Position numbers and translations under genes: made by a program
Origin: Betaproteobacteria bacterium
Lineage (GTDB): Bacteria > Pseudomonadota > Gammaproteobacteria > Burkholderiales > SG8-39
DNA: 37,144 nt
NCBI GenBank assembly: GCA_016210745.1
Contig: JACQTO010000269.1
Coordinates: 1 to 37,144, forward strand
Direction: 5' to 3'
Shown: piece after piece, positions 1 to 8,603 of the stretch
Layout of the letters: each line of letters starts with the position of its first letter
Position numbering within the stretch: position 1 is the stretch's first letter
Notes under the pieces: model-generated
Seen by the model: the letters and a program-made list of their open reading frames with translations, nothing else
Told to the model about the DNA's origin: nothing
Database searches by the model: none

Positions 1-690
1 CTGCAGGAAAGTCCCGTATTTTTCCGAAAGCCTCTTCAGGCCGAGGATCAGCTCGTCGGAGGCGTTGTTGAGGCCCCTGAACGAGGCGCTCGTCGTAATC
101 CGGCCGCCGTGGCCGGAGCGATACTTATCGAAGAGTTTCTCGGTCTTCGCCAGGCAACTGGCGGTCGTTTCAATCATGCTTTCGGGCAGCAGGCCCAAAA
201 CCGACTTGGTCTTGTCGAAGCAGCTCGTCGCCACGACCATGCGCAATCCCGAAGCGGCAATCGCGCGCACGGTCGCGTCGGGATGGTAATTGCCCGGGTC
301 TACGAAGCAGGTGACGCCGTGCCGGAGCAGCTCGATCGCCGCGAGCGAGGAGCTGGTGTACACGTCTTCCTCGGTCATCGCCCCTTCGTAGGGATACATG
401 TGGTCGAAGAGGAACGACTGGGCGTTTGCTTCATCGGCGAGCCCGCGCGACATCTGGAACGACGCATGCAGGTGGTTATCGACGAAACCGGGCGTGCCGA
501 CCATGCCCTTGCCCTCGATCACCGTGTCGGCGTTCCAGGCCTTCTGAACCTCCGCGGTCTTGCCGATGGCGACGAACTTTCCGCCCTTCACGGCCACGGC
601 CGCGTCGCGTATGACCCTGCGCGTGGGGTCGACGGTGATCAGCCAGTCAACGCCGCGAACGACGAGATCGGCGCGCTGTGCTGCGCTCAT
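1..690 (-). CDS. Amidohydrolase family protein (3' end beyond left edge)
   Basis: About 230 N-terminal residues are visible; the gene reads leftward off the window. It starts with MSAAQRADLVVRGVDWLITVD, the small beta-sandwich start typical of metal-dependent amidohydrolases. A GTPGFVDNHLHASFQMSRG segment around residues 65-83 carries the HxH metal-binding pair at the end of the first barrel strand. This resembles the cytosine deaminase/chlorohydrolase (ATZ/TRZ) branch, which hydrolyses C-N or C-Cl bonds on rings. The remaining metal ligands lie outside the window, so the substrate cannot be judged. The ATG overlaps the stop of the upstream cupin gene by four bases (ATGA, 687-690), indicating translational coupling. 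It is the last visible gene of the molybdenum hydroxylase unit. Family assignment is firm; the reaction is unknown. Confidence 0.85.
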   Translation of the reverse strand, partial: MSAAQRADLVVRGVDWLITVDPTRRVIRDAAVAVKGGKFVAIGKTAEVQKAWNADTVIEGKGMVGTPGFVDNHLHASFQMSRGLADEANAQSFLFDHMYPYEGAMTEEDVYTSSSLAAIELLRHGVTCFVDPGNYHPDATVRAIAASGLRMVVATSCFDKTKSVLGLLPESMIETTASCLAKTEKLFDKYRSGHGGRITTSASFRGLNNASDELILGLKRLSEKYGTFLQ

Positions 691-1163
691 TTCTTGTCTC
701 CGACGTAGGTGAGCTTCTCTTTCAGCTTGAGTTCGATCAGGACGTTTTCTTCGGCCGAATCGTCGCACAGCATCGAGCGGTGGGTGATGCCTTTCGGAAT
801 GAGCATCATGTCGCCTTCCTTCAGGACAGTCGTGCCCATCTCCGTTTCCCAGCGCAAGGCGCCGCGAACGCAGAAAATGATTTCGTGGTAGTCGACATTG
901 CGGTGCCAAAAGCCCATGTCTTCTTTCGAGCGCTTGGACACATCGATCATCACCGGGCCCGATTCGAACAGACGCAGCGGCGAGCCGTCTGCCTTGTTGA
1001 AGTTCGAAGGCTGGAATTTGGAATCGAAGATGTTGAGGATCTTGAACATGTCGGCTGCGGTGAGCACGCCCAGGTTCTCGACCGGATTTCCCTTCCTCTC
1101 CAGGGTCACGTTGACGCCATCGATGGTCACAAGCTCGCGCAGCGGTGGTTTGGGTAGCTTCAA
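687..1163 (-). CDS. Single-domain cupin protein
   Basis: 158 residues with one cupin barrel. H87, H93, E94 and H128 are likely metal ligands: the first three lie in FWHRNVDYHEIIFCVRG (86-101), and H128 follows GDMMLIPKGITHRS. The segment resembles the cupin half of homogentisate dioxygenase-like proteins, but the protein is far shorter than such dioxygenases (about 430 residues). It could be a small ring-cleaving dioxygenase, an isomerase or a ligand-binding protein. The start is TTG at 1163, preceded by AGGAGG eight bases upstream; no ATG fits as well. It lies 93 bp after the FAD-subunit gene, behind two hairpins that may attenuate transcription, and overlaps the amidohydrolase start. The fold is confident, the function is not. 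Confidence 0.85.
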   Translation of the reverse strand: MKLPKPPLRELVTIDGVNVTLERKGNPVENLGVLTAADMFKILNIFDSKFQPSNFNKADGSPLRLFESGPVMIDVSKRSKEDMGFWHRNVDYHEIIFCVRGALRWETEMGTTVLKEGDMMLIPKGITHRSMLCDDSAEENVLIELKLKEKLTYVGDKK

Positions 1164-1201
1164 GAGTTTTTCCTCCTATCGAGAATCGCGAAAATGGATG
1201 T

Positions 1202-1249
1202 GCCTCCGGGCAATCACCCGGAGGCCCGAGCCGCTAAAGTGCGCGGCTC
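1202..1249 (-). terminator. Tandem hairpins between FAD-subunit and cupin genes
   Basis: Read on the minus strand, a 7-bp stem (GAGCCGC, arms 1228-1234 and 1243-1249) is followed by a perfect 9-bp GC-rich stem (arms 1202-1210 and 1217-1225, 6-nt loop). Only a weak T-run (CATTTTCG) follows. This suits an intrinsic terminator or attenuator that lowers cupin/amidohydrolase expression relative to the molybdenum hydroxylase. Confidence 0.5.
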
Positions 1250-1256
1250 ATTCCCT

Positions 1257-2108
1257 CTATTTTGCGGCAGCAATCGCCCGCGCGACGTAGACCTTGGCGA
1301 GATTCGTCCGGTATTCGACGGAGCCGTGAATGTTGCCCAAGGGAGTGACGCCGTCGACTGCGCCCGCGGCGGCTTGCTCGATCGCCTTGGCCTCCAGCCG
1401 CTTGCCCTGAAGCGCGCGTTCCACCGCGCTCGCCCTGTAGGCCTTCTCGCCGACGCCGGTAATGCCGATGGCGATTTCTTCGCAGACATCACCTTTGCCC
1501 ACGCGCATGCGCACTGCCACGCCGACCAGGGCGAAGTCGGTCGCCCTGCGCGCCGCTTTCAGGTAGGCGCTGCGCTGTCCGGTCAAGACCGGCACGCGGA
1601 TTTCGGTCAGGATCTCGTCGGGCGCGAGCGCAGTTGCAAACATGCCTTGGAAGTAGTCCTTCACCGCGATCAGCCGTTCGCCCTTGGGACCGACGACCTT
1701 CAACTCGGCGTCAAGAGCGAGGATCGGGGCCGGCATGTCTGCGGAGGGATCCGCGTGCGACAGGCTCCCGCCGATCGTTCCGCGGTTGCGAACCTGGACA
1801 TCGGCGATCACCGTCGCGGTCTCGGTCAGCAAGGGGCATTTCTCGCGCAGCAGCGCAGAGGACTTGATGTCGGCATAAGTAGTCATGCCACCGATGGCGA
1901 TCTTGCCGGCATCCTCGCGGATATAACTCAGACCCGCGATGCGGCCAAGGTCCACGAGGTATCCGGGCTTGGCCAGTCTCAGTTTCAGGACCGGGACCAG
2001 ACTCTGGCCGCCGGCGATCAACTTCGCGTCGTCCGGATGGGCGGCAAGAAACTTGGCGGCTTCGGCAACTGAGGTCGGAGCAACGTATTCAAATTTGGGC
2101 GGTATCAT
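1257..2108 (-). CDS. Molybdenum hydroxylase FAD-binding (medium) subunit, CoxM/HcrB-like
   Basis: 283 residues, the usual length for the separate FAD subunit of xanthine dehydrogenase/CO dehydrogenase-family enzymes. Both FAD-binding signatures are present: AGGQS at 32-36 and TIGGSLSHADPSAD at 111-124. The subunit would pass electrons between the 2Fe-2S centres and an acceptor such as NAD, a quinone or ferredoxin. It lacks the extra 4Fe-4S insertion expected in the beta subunit of 4-hydroxybenzoyl-CoA reductase: no Cys cluster is visible, only an isolated C91 and one further Cys. That argues against a simple HcrB orthologue. The ATG at 2108 follows an AGAAGGAAG sequence. It starts 16 bp after the Mo-subunit gene, giving operon order FeS, Mo, FAD. 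Confidence 0.92.
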   Translation of the reverse strand: MIPPKFEYVAPTSVAEAAKFLAAHPDDAKLIAGGQSLVPVLKLRLAKPGYLVDLGRIAGLSYIREDAGKIAIGGMTTYADIKSSALLREKCPLLTETATVIADVQVRNRGTIGGSLSHADPSADMPAPILALDAELKVVGPKGERLIAVKDYFQGMFATALAPDEILTEIRVPVLTGQRSAYLKAARRATDFALVGVAVRMRVGKGDVCEEIAIGITGVGEKAYRASAVERALQGKRLEAKAIEQAAAGAVDGVTPLGNIHGSVEYRTNLAKVYVARAIAAAK

Positions 2109-2124
2109 AATTATGGCTTCCTTC

Positions 2125-4536
2125 TCAGATCACCTTGGTTTCCCGAATTGCCCTCATGACCTTTTCGGGGGTGATGGGCAACGAAGTCACCTTGACGCCG
2201 AAGGGCGTTAAGGCGTCTTCCACGGCATTGGCGATTGCGGCCAACGAACCGATGGCACCGCCCTCGCCCACCGCCTTGGTCCCGAGCAGCGAGGTGGGAC
2301 ACGGCGACTCCAGATGCTGCAATTCGAAGCGCGGCAGGCCGACCGCCAGGGGCTTCATGTAGTCCACGAACGAAGTGGTCAGGATCTGGCCGTTTTCGTC
2401 GTAGATGAACTCTTCCAGCAACACGGTGCCGATGCCGTGGACGGTCGAGCCGATCGCCATGCCGTCGACGATTCCCGGGTTGATGTGCCGGCCGCAATCG
2501 TGGACGATGACATACCTGCGGAATTTGATCATTCCGCTTTCGGTGTCCACCTCGACGACGACGGCGTGCACGGAATTGGAGTGCGTCATCTGCACATTGA
2601 AGTTTTCTTTGTTGGGCAGCTTGGCGATCTCGTTCTTGTAGTAGGCGACCTCCTTCAAGCCCGGCTCGACGCCTGGCGGCAGGAGCAGAATCTGCTTGTA
2701 GGCGACGGTCGCGACTTCCTTGTACGTGACGGCTTTGGCCGTGTCCTTCTTCCAGCACACGGTTCCGTCCTTGAGCGTCACTTCCGACTCGGGCACCTTC
2801 AGCATATGTGCGCCGAGTTTCAGCACCTTATCGCGGACCTTCTTCGTCGCCATGATGCAGGCACCCATGTCCACGTCGTTGAACCGGTTCGCATAACAGC
2901 CGGAGTGGCCGAGGAACGGGGACATCAGCGAGTCCATTCGGGTGTTCATCGTGACCCGGTCGGGCGTGAACGCCAGCATGTCCGCGATCACCTGCCCCAC
3001 CGAGGTCGCGTGGCCCTGGCCTTCATCGACCGATCCCAGGAGCACGCTGACATTCCCGTCGTAGTCCATGGTGACGATCGCCCCTTCGGCGTTGCCCATG
3101 TATTCCGGGGTCCCGCGCGAGGTGTAGTAATAGCCGAGGTTCGAAGTTCCGGGCTCGATGCTCGCGCTCAAGCCAATGCCGATGTAGGTTCCCTCTTTGC
3201 GCAGATCCGCCTGCTGCTTCTTGAATTCCTCGTAGCCGACGTTCTTCAGGGCCGTGCGCAGAGTCTCGGGATAGTTCCCGCTTTCGTAAATCTCGCCCGA
3301 AGGCGTGGTGTGCGGCATCTGCTCGGGCTGAACGAAGTTGCGGAAGCGCATTTCAGCCGGATCGATGCCCAACTGGTTGGCGGCCCGGGTCATCAGCCGC
3401 TCCAGCGTGAAGATCATGACCGGCTTGCCGACTCCCCGGTTTTGCACTGTGGGGGCCTTGTTGCTGACGATGCTCATCATATGGGCCTGGGTCGCCTTGA
3501 TGTTGTAGCAGCCCACCATGGTCGCGAACTTGATCAGGTTGTAGATGCCCGCGGTGTGAACGAAGGATCCGTCGTTCTGCCGGTCCTGGATTTTCAGGCC
3601 GAGCACTTTGCCGTCCTTCTTAAGCGCCAACTCCAGATCGACGATGCAGTCCGGCGTATGGGTTCCGGTCAGCAGGTGTTCGCGGCGCGTTTGGATCCAC
3701 TTGACCGGCTTGTCCACCTTGCGCGCGATCACGCATTGGGCGACGGCGTACGGCCACAACGCCAGCTTGATGCCGAAACCGCCGCCGCTGTCGGGAACGA
3801 TGAAGCGCAGCTTGTTGCTCGAAACGCCCAGGCAGCCGCTGATGTTGACGATGCTACGGCCGGGTTGCTGGCAGTTGGACCAGACCGTGTAGCTGTCGGT
3901 CCCCTTGTCGTACTTGGCGATGATGGCCCAGTTCTCGAGCGGTGTTGAACTGAAACGCTGCACGCGAAACTGCTCCTTCACCACCAGGTCGGCGTCGCGG
4001 AACGCGCCGTCGATATCGCCGTGGGTGAGCGTGTCATCGAGCAGCACGTTGGTGCCGGCCTCTTCGAAGATCAGCGGAGCGTCCGCCTTCATGGCGTCGT
4101 CCAGTTCCACCACGACTGGAAGCGGCTCGTATTCGACCTCGACCAGGTCGAGCGCGTCTTCCAGCGTATAGCGATCGTTCGCCACCACAATGGCAACCGG
4201 TTCGCCGACATAGCGCACTTTTCCGGTCGCCATGACATGTTGGCGCGTTGGCCGTGTGATCGCGCGCGAGCCAATTGGCTTGGTGACCGCCGCCACCTCG
4301 GGTCCGGTCATCACCGCGAGCACGCCCTTCAGTGCTTCTGCCTTGGAGGTATCAATCCGCCCGAGCTTGGCATGCGGATGCGGGCTGCGGACGAAACCGG
4401 CATACACGCAATCCATGTTCAGGTCGTCTACGTAGGAGCCTTCGCCCTTGACAAAGCGCGTATCGGCATTGCGCCGTACCGGCTTACCGAAATAATTTCT
4501 GGTGACAAAGATTTCGTCGAAGTTCAGCATGATCAT
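2125..4536 (-). CDS. Molybdenum hydroxylase large (molybdopterin-binding) subunit, CoxL/HcrA-like
   Basis: 803 residues, typical for CoxL-type catalytic subunits that bind a molybdopterin cofactor and hydroxylate or dehydroxylate with water. The N-terminal aldehyde-oxidase a/b hammerhead (RRNADTRFVKGEGSYVDDL onward) covers about residues 15-140, followed by Mo-binding domains. Visible motifs are QQPGRS (223-228), the pterin-contacting GGGFG (251-255), an active-site loop QNRGVGKP (365-372), and GEGGAIG near the C-terminus with the catalytic base Glu at E758. The loop lacks both the AYxCSFR of true CO dehydrogenase and the AYRGAGR of form II enzymes, so CO oxidation is unlikely and the substrate is probably an organic acid or acyl-CoA. 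ATG 4536 has AGGAG just upstream and overlaps the FeS-subunit stop by four bases; a second ATG lies at 4530. Confidence 0.93.
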   Translation of the reverse strand: MIMLNFDEIFVTRNYFGKPVRRNADTRFVKGEGSYVDDLNMDCVYAGFVRSPHPHAKLGRIDTSKAEALKGVLAVMTGPEVAAVTKPIGSRAITRPTRQHVMATGKVRYVGEPVAIVVANDRYTLEDALDLVEVEYEPLPVVVELDDAMKADAPLIFEEAGTNVLLDDTLTHGDIDGAFRDADLVVKEQFRVQRFSSTPLENWAIIAKYDKGTDSYTVWSNCQQPGRSIVNISGCLGVSSNKLRFIVPDSGGGFGIKLALWPYAVAQCVIARKVDKPVKWIQTRREHLLTGTHTPDCIVDLELALKKDGKVLGLKIQDRQNDGSFVHTAGIYNLIKFATMVGCYNIKATQAHMMSIVSNKAPTVQNRGVGKPVMIFTLERLMTRAANQLGIDPAEMRFRNFVQPEQMPHTTPSGEIYESGNYPETLRTALKNVGYEEFKKQQADLRKEGTYIGIGLSASIEPGTSNLGYYYTSRGTPEYMGNAEGAIVTMDYDGNVSVLLGSVDEGQGHATSVGQVIADMLAFTPDRVTMNTRMDSLMSPFLGHSGCYANRFNDVDMGACIMATKKVRDKVLKLGAHMLKVPESEVTLKDGTVCWKKDTAKAVTYKEVATVAYKQILLLPPGVEPGLKEVAYYKNEIAKLPNKENFNVQMTHSNSVHAVVVEVDTESGMIKFRRYVIVHDCGRHINPGIVDGMAIGSTVHGIGTVLLEEFIYDENGQILTTSFVDYMKPLAVGLPRFELQHLESPCPTSLLGTKAVGEGGAIGSLAAIANAVEDALTPFGVKVTSLPITPEKVMRAIRETKVI

Positions 4537-5012
4537 GCACTCCTGGATTGACGCATAAGGCTCGCCGCATGGGCGATGGCGTCAACGATCTGTTCGTAAC
4601 CGGTACACATGCAGATGTTGCCCTCGATGGCCTCTCGGATTTCCGCTTCGCTCGGATTCGGATTGGACTTGATGAGCGCGAGGGCGCTTATCATCATGCC
4701 AGGCGTGCAATAGCCGCACTGGATGGCGAACTTGTCGAGGAAGGCTTCCTGAACCGGGTGGAGCGCGCCGTCCTTGGCGAGCCCTTCGACGGTCGTCAGT
4801 TCGGCCCCGTCGGCTTGGACGGCAAGCATGTTGCAGGACTTGATCGCCTCCCCGTTCAAAAAGACCGTGCAAGCGCCACAGTTGCCGGTGTCACAGCCTA
4901 CGTGGGTCCCCGTGAGGTGGACCTTGTCCCGAAGATAATGCACCAGCAGGAGGCGGGGCTCCACCTCGTCTTCATAGTCCTTCCCGTTGATCCTTACCTT
5001 GATCGTATGCAT
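4533..5012 (-). CDS. Molybdenum hydroxylase 2Fe-2S (small) subunit, CoxS/HcrC-like
   Basis: 159 residues, standard for the small iron-sulphur subunit. The plant-ferredoxin-type cluster is held by C40, C45, C48 and C60 (GCDTGNCGACTV...SC). The second cluster is held by C99, C102, C134 and C136 (QCGYCTPGM and NICMCTGYE). The usual NLCRCTGY is altered to NICMCTGY, a mild change that keeps both cysteines. It would carry electrons between the Mo site and FAD. It is the first gene of the FeS-Mo-FAD operon and has a GAGGGAG ribosome site before the ATG. Upstream lies a 461-bp AT-richer gap that probably holds the operon promoter. Confidence 0.95.
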   Translation of the reverse strand: MHTIKVRINGKDYEDEVEPRLLLVHYLRDKVHLTGTHVGCDTGNCGACTVFLNGEAIKSCNMLAVQADGAELTTVEGLAKDGALHPVQEAFLDKFAIQCGYCTPGMMISALALIKSNPNPSEAEIREAIEGNICMCTGYEQIVDAIAHAASLMRQSRSA

Positions 5013-5473
5013 GGCTCCCTCTAAAAAATGAGCGATAGGAAAATCAATCCGTCGGGCAACCCTATATCGGCGGGAGACTTTTCACGCTTGATAGTGAGTT
5101 CCTTCGCGGCCCACATAAATTTCTCCATGTACGTCAATGGAGCCCTCCTCGGTTCTATCACTGTTGCACGTCGAGCTAACAATGACACTCAGTCGGCGCA
5201 AAGTCGAGGAGCGACGAACCTGGATGGCAGGATGACTATGTTTTTACAGAACAAAATTCATCACAGCATGGCTCGCTTTCACGGATTTAACCGGACCCGC
5301 GATGCCTTTCGCATCAATTAGTCAGACGTCTGTATATATTGAAATGCCGCCACAAGATTGTCAAGCTGTTCGGCCACACAATCAACCGCAAAAGCGCATT
5401 TCGGGCGCCCGGCGAACTTGCTCAGGAGCGCCACGAAATGGTTCGTGCTGGCGGCAGGAAGCTGCTGGCGGTC
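5013..5473. other. 461-bp intergenic region upstream of the molybdenum hydroxylase operon
   Basis: No convincing gene here. One 97-codon plus-strand frame has no recognisable domain and no good ribosome site. The stretch is visibly richer in A+T than its surroundings, notably 5220-5345, as expected for a promoter. It contains a 10-bp palindrome (5323-5332, listed separately) and a small 6-bp stem at 5123-5142. I could not identify a well-spaced -35/-10 pair with confidence. Confidence 0.5.
5323..5332. promoter_or_regulatory. Palindrome CAGACGTCTG, candidate operator
   Basis: A perfect 10-bp palindrome sits beside the AT-rich TATATATT (5333-5340), about 310 bp upstream of the FeS-subunit start. 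Its length and promoter-like setting suit a GntR- or TetR-type regulator site, but no regulator gene is in the window and no second copy was noticed. Assignment is tentative. Confidence 0.3.
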
Positions 5474-6280
5474 TCAGCTGCCCTTGAACACCGGCTTGCG
5501 CTTTTCGTGGAAAGCGCGGGCGCCCTCACGAAAATCGTCCGAATTTCGCAGCCTGCTGTAACAATGGCCCTCCAGCTCGATAGCCACGGACAGCGGCGCA
5601 TCCTCGGTATCGTTCAGCAGTTTCTTCGCCGTTCGCTGGGCGTACGGTGCGACAGCACGCAGTTCGCGGACCAGTTCATCGGTCGCCTTTTCCAGCCCGG
5701 TTTCCGGCACACACTCTAACGCGATCCCCCATTCGCAGGCCTGCGGGCCGGAGATCCGCCTGGAGCGCATGACGATATCTTTGGTACGGGCGATGCCGAT
5801 CATCTTCTGCAGGCGCGCTGAGCCGCCTGAGCCCGGAATCTGCCCCAGCTTCTGCTCCGGCAGCGCATAGAGCGATTTTTCGGTGCAAATGCGAAAGTCG
5901 CAAGCGAGCGAAAGCTCGAATCCGACGCCGAAGCAATAGCCTTTGTTGGCCGCGATCACGGGCTTGGCACAGCGGGCGGGAGAGGCGATATTCCATGCGA
6001 GCTTCGACACGTGCTCCGGAGACGCCTCGAGAAACCCCTTGATATCACCGCCGCTGGAAAAGTGCTCGCCCATCGCGCGCAGGACGATGACGCGAACACG
6101 CGCGTCATCGTCTAGGGCTTCGAAAACGAGCCGCAGCTGCTCGCGCTGCTTCATCGAAACGATATTGAAAGGCGGACGGTCGAGAATGATGTCCGCCCTT
6201 TCGTTCGCCTCATCGATTTCGACGCGAAATCCATCGAGGTCGTTAAGCAGGCTCTGCGCCTGGTGCGTCAATTGAGTCAC
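5474..6280 (-). CDS. Enoyl-CoA hydratase/isomerase (crotonase) family protein
   Basis: 268 residues, a normal crotonase length. The two oxyanion-hole segments are HFSSGGDI (73-80) and FGVGFELSLACDF (117-129), which stabilise the thioester enolate. The first catalytic Glu of hydratases is present as E142 (LPEQKLGQIPGSGGSARL). The position of the second (Glu164 in rat enoyl-CoA hydratase) aligns by eye with D168, so the reaction could be isomerisation, hydrolysis or C-C cleavage rather than plain hydration. The start is GTG at 6280 with AAGGAG six bases upstream. It is the third gene of the SDR, acyl-CoA dehydrogenase, hydratase unit, which resembles a beta-oxidation module for a ring- or side-chain-derived acyl-CoA. 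Confidence 0.9.
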   Translation of the reverse strand: MTQLTHQAQSLLNDLDGFRVEIDEANERADIILDRPPFNIVSMKQREQLRLVFEALDDDARVRVIVLRAMGEHFSSGGDIKGFLEASPEHVSKLAWNIASPARCAKPVIAANKGYCFGVGFELSLACDFRICTEKSLYALPEQKLGQIPGSGGSARLQKMIGIARTKDIVMRSRRISGPQACEWGIALECVPETGLEKATDELVRELRAVAPYAQRTAKKLLNDTEDAPLSVAIELEGHCYSRLRNSDDFREGARAFHEKRKPVFKGS

Positions 6281-6376
6281 GAACTTCTCCTTGGTTGAAT
6301 AGCTTATGCAATTCGCTTACTGAAACCCGGCGGACCAGAATCGGCGATGCTGACTCTTGCCGTCCGGGCATGCACT

Positions 6377-7507
6377 TCACAGATGGCGAGCGATGACCAT
6401 GCGCTGGATCTCGCTTGTGCCTTCGTAGATCTGGGTGAGGCGCGCGTCTCGGTATAAGCGCTCCACCGGGAAATCGGCCATGTAGCCGTAGCCGCCGTGG
6501 ACCTGGATCGCCTTGGAGCAGACCCACTCGGCCATTTCGCTGGCATAGAGCTTCGCCTGCGAGGCTTCCGCCACGGCCGGCTCACCGGCGTCACGGCAGT
6601 GCGCCGCGTGCAGCCACATCAGCCGCGCCGCGTTCACCTTGACTTGCATATCGGCCAGAAGATTGGCCACACTCTGGTGCTCGATGATCGGCTTGCCGAA
6701 TTGCACCCGCTCCTTGGCATAGCGCACCGCCGCCTCGAGCGCCGCGCGGGCGATGCCAGTCGCCTGGGCTGCTATGGCGGTGCGGCTGGATCCAAGATTC
6801 CCCAACGCGATGGAAAGCCCCTGCCCCCGCTCCCCGAGCAGGTTCTCCGCTGAAATCACGCATTGATCGAAGTGAATCGCACAAGTATCGGAGGCGCGCA
6901 TGCCGAGCTTGTGCTCCGCCGGCTGCTTTACGAATCCCGGCGTGTCGGCAGGCACGATGAACGCCGAGATGCCTTTCTTGCCGCGATCCGGGTCGCTAAC
7001 CGCAAATACCACCGCGATGCCGGCCCGCCGGCCGTTGCAGACAAACAGCTTCTCTCCGTTCAGCACCCATTTGCCGTCCTTCAGCTCGGCGCGGGTACGC
7101 AGGTTGTGCGCTTCCGAGCCGGCCTGCGCTTCGGTGAGGCAGAACGCGCCAATTTTTCGGCCGGACGCGAGATCCGGGAGAAACGCGCGCTTTTGCTTTT
7201 CCGTGCCAAAGGCGGCGATCGGCCAGCAGCCGACGGCATTGTGCACCTGCACGAGAACTGAAGTCCCGCCGCAGCAGGCGGCAACCTCCTCCACCGCGAG
7301 GCCGAAAGATACATAGTCGGAAAAAGTGCCGCCGTACTCGGGGACCACCATCATGCCCAGCAGCCCCATAGCACCGAGTTTGGCGACCAGCTCATCGGGC
7401 AGGCGGGACTCGCGGTCCCGTTGCGCCGCACCGGGCGCCAGTTCGCGCACTGCAAACTCGCGCACGGCATCGCGCAGTTGGCGCTGCGGCTCGCTGAGAA
7501 ATTCCAT
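6377..7507 (-). CDS. Acyl-CoA dehydrogenase
   Basis: 376 residues with the full acyl-CoA dehydrogenase fold. The start [19 protein letters not shown] is typical, [17 protein letters not shown] in the middle contacts FAD and substrate, and [20 protein letters not shown] at the C-terminus carries the catalytic base E362 (YEGT). Soluble FAD flavoproteins of this kind form a 2,3-double bond in acyl-CoA thioesters and hand electrons to ETF. The reading frame stays open 45 codons upstream, but ATG 7507 is preferred because GGAGG lies five bases before it and the family homology begins there. It lies between the SDR and the crotonase on the same strand with gaps of 135 and 96 bp. Confidence 0.93.
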   Translation of the reverse strand: MEFLSEPQRQLRDAVREFAVRELAPGAAQRDRESRLPDELVAKLGAMGLLGMMVVPEYGGTFSDYVSFGLAVEEVAACCGGTSVLVQVHNAVGCWPIAAFGTEKQKRAFLPDLASGRKIGAFCLTEAQAGSEAHNLRTRAELKDGKWVLNGEKLFVCNGRRAGIAVVFAVSDPDRGKKGISAFIVPADTPGFVKQPAEHKLGMRASDTCAIHFDQCVISAENLLGERGQGLSIALGNLGSSRTAIAAQATGIARAALEAAVRYAKERVQFGKPIIEHQSVANLLADMQVKVNAARLMWLHAAHCRDAGEPAVAEASQAKLYASEMAEWVCSKAIQVHGGYGYMADFPVERLYRDARLTQIYEGTSEIQRMVIARHL

Positions 7508-7642
7508 TTGACCCTCCGCCTGAACTCTGTGGCGAGGCAGTCTAGGTGCAGGGTCGGCCAGCGTCAAGCGAACGCAGACTCGCCCAGATGTGCTGATGCG
7601 CCGAAGACAACGGAGGGAGACCGTGCAAGTGTCGAACGGCAC

Positions 7643-8413
7643 CTACGGATGCGCAAGTCGAAATCCGGCATCGATAAACATGATCTCGCCCGTGACCTGC
7701 TTCGCGTTTTCGAGCAACCACACTGCCGGCTCGGCGACGTCATCCGGCGTGCTGACGGAATGCAGCGGCGAGGCAGCCTCGGTCTTCCTTACCAGCGCTG
7801 CGTAGCGCTCCGATCCAAGACCTTGCTCCATCCATCGGGTCTTGACCATGCCGGGGCACACTGCGTTGACGCGAATTTCTGGACCAAGCGCCCGGGCAAG
7901 GCTTAAGGTCAGGGTATTCAAGGCCCCTTTCGACGCGGCATAGGCAATCGAGCTTCCGCCACCACTGACGCTTGCGGCCGCAGAAATATTGACGATGGCG
8001 CCACGACCCGCGCGCTTCATGTGCGGCGCCACCGCCCGGCACATCTGGAAGGGACCCACGACATTCACCCCGAATATGCGCTGGAAATCCCCGGCGCTCA
8101 GTCCCTCGAGATCGGCATGGTCCACGAATTTAGTGGCCCCCGCGTTGTTCACGAGATAATCGACTCGCCCCCACTTCTTGATTGCCTCATCGACCATGCG
8201 CCGGCAAGCATCGTCCTCGGCAACATCGGCCTGCTGGAGCAGGGTATCGACTCCATGTGCCGCGCACTGGGTGATCACCTCTTGCGCTTCCGCCTTGCTT
8301 TTGGTGTAGTTGACGACGACATAAACGCCGCTGCGCGCGAGCATCGTTGCGACGGCGGCGCCGACTCCCGAGGCGGACCCCGTGATGATCGCTACCTTGT
8401 TGGCGACTGCCAT
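7643..8413 (-). CDS. Short-chain dehydrogenase/reductase (SDR), FabG-like
   Basis: 256 residues, classical SDR. The cofactor loop TGSASGVG is at 11-18, NNAG at 89-92, Tyr158-Lys162 in YAASK, and VNAVCPGMVKT follows the active site. It would oxidise a hydroxyacyl-CoA or alcohol, or reduce a ketone, with NAD(P). The canonical catalytic Ser (13 residues before Tyr) appears to be Ala145 in NISAAAS, with Ser144 next to it; this is unusual and may alter activity. The ATG at 8413 follows GGGAGGAG. It is the first gene of a three-gene minus-strand unit and is divergent from the CoA ligase across a 190-bp promoter region. Confidence 0.93.
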   Translation of the reverse strand: MAVANKVAIITGSASGVGAAVATMLARSGVYVVVNYTKSKAEAQEVITQCAAHGVDTLLQQADVAEDDACRRMVDEAIKKWGRVDYLVNNAGATKFVDHADLEGLSAGDFQRIFGVNVVGPFQMCRAVAPHMKRAGRGAIVNISAAASVSGGGSSIAYAASKGALNTLTLSLARALGPEIRVNAVCPGMVKTRWMEQGLGSERYAALVRKTEAASPLHSVSTPDDVAEPAVWLLENAKQVTGEIMFIDAGFRLAHP

Positions 8414-8454
8414 GGTTCTCCTCCCGTGTATTTCCGTCCCGTTTCAACCCGTCC

Positions 8455-8481
8455 TATACATGCAATCCTATTTTATACATG
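8455..8481. promoter_or_regulatory. Direct repeat TATACATG in the ligase/SDR divergent promoter
   Basis: TATACATG occurs at 8455-8462 and again at 8474-8481, 19 bp apart, within the 190-bp gap between the divergent SDR and CoA ligase genes. The AT-rich run around them could also contain the minus-strand -10 box. A second possible -10 for the ligase is TATAAA near 8544. Two half-turn-matched repeats suggest binding of a dimeric regulator to both promoters, but no regulator is encoded nearby. Confidence 0.35.
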
Positions 8482-8603
8482 TCTCTCATTCATTATCTGC
8501 TTGGCGGCGCTCTGGTGTGGTTTCTCGTCCCCAATTCAGGTATAAAAAGGCACCGCTTCCCTGTGGACTTTTCGCGTTGAGGCGACCGGATAGGAGCAAT
8601 TCA

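Noticed and set aside
2314-3948. 544-codon plus-strand open frame opposite the molybdenum hydroxylase large subunit
   Set aside because: It is antisense to a clearly recognisable gene, has no domain, and reflects high GC at third positions.
2125-5012. Annotation as aerobic CO dehydrogenase (coxMSL)
   Set aside because: The active-site loop lacks the AYxCSFR signature with its Cys ligand, so only the broader family name is supported.
5028-5321. 97-codon plus-strand frame in the gap before the molybdenum hydroxylase operon
   Set aside because: No domain, no good ribosome site, and unusual base composition suited to promoter DNA.
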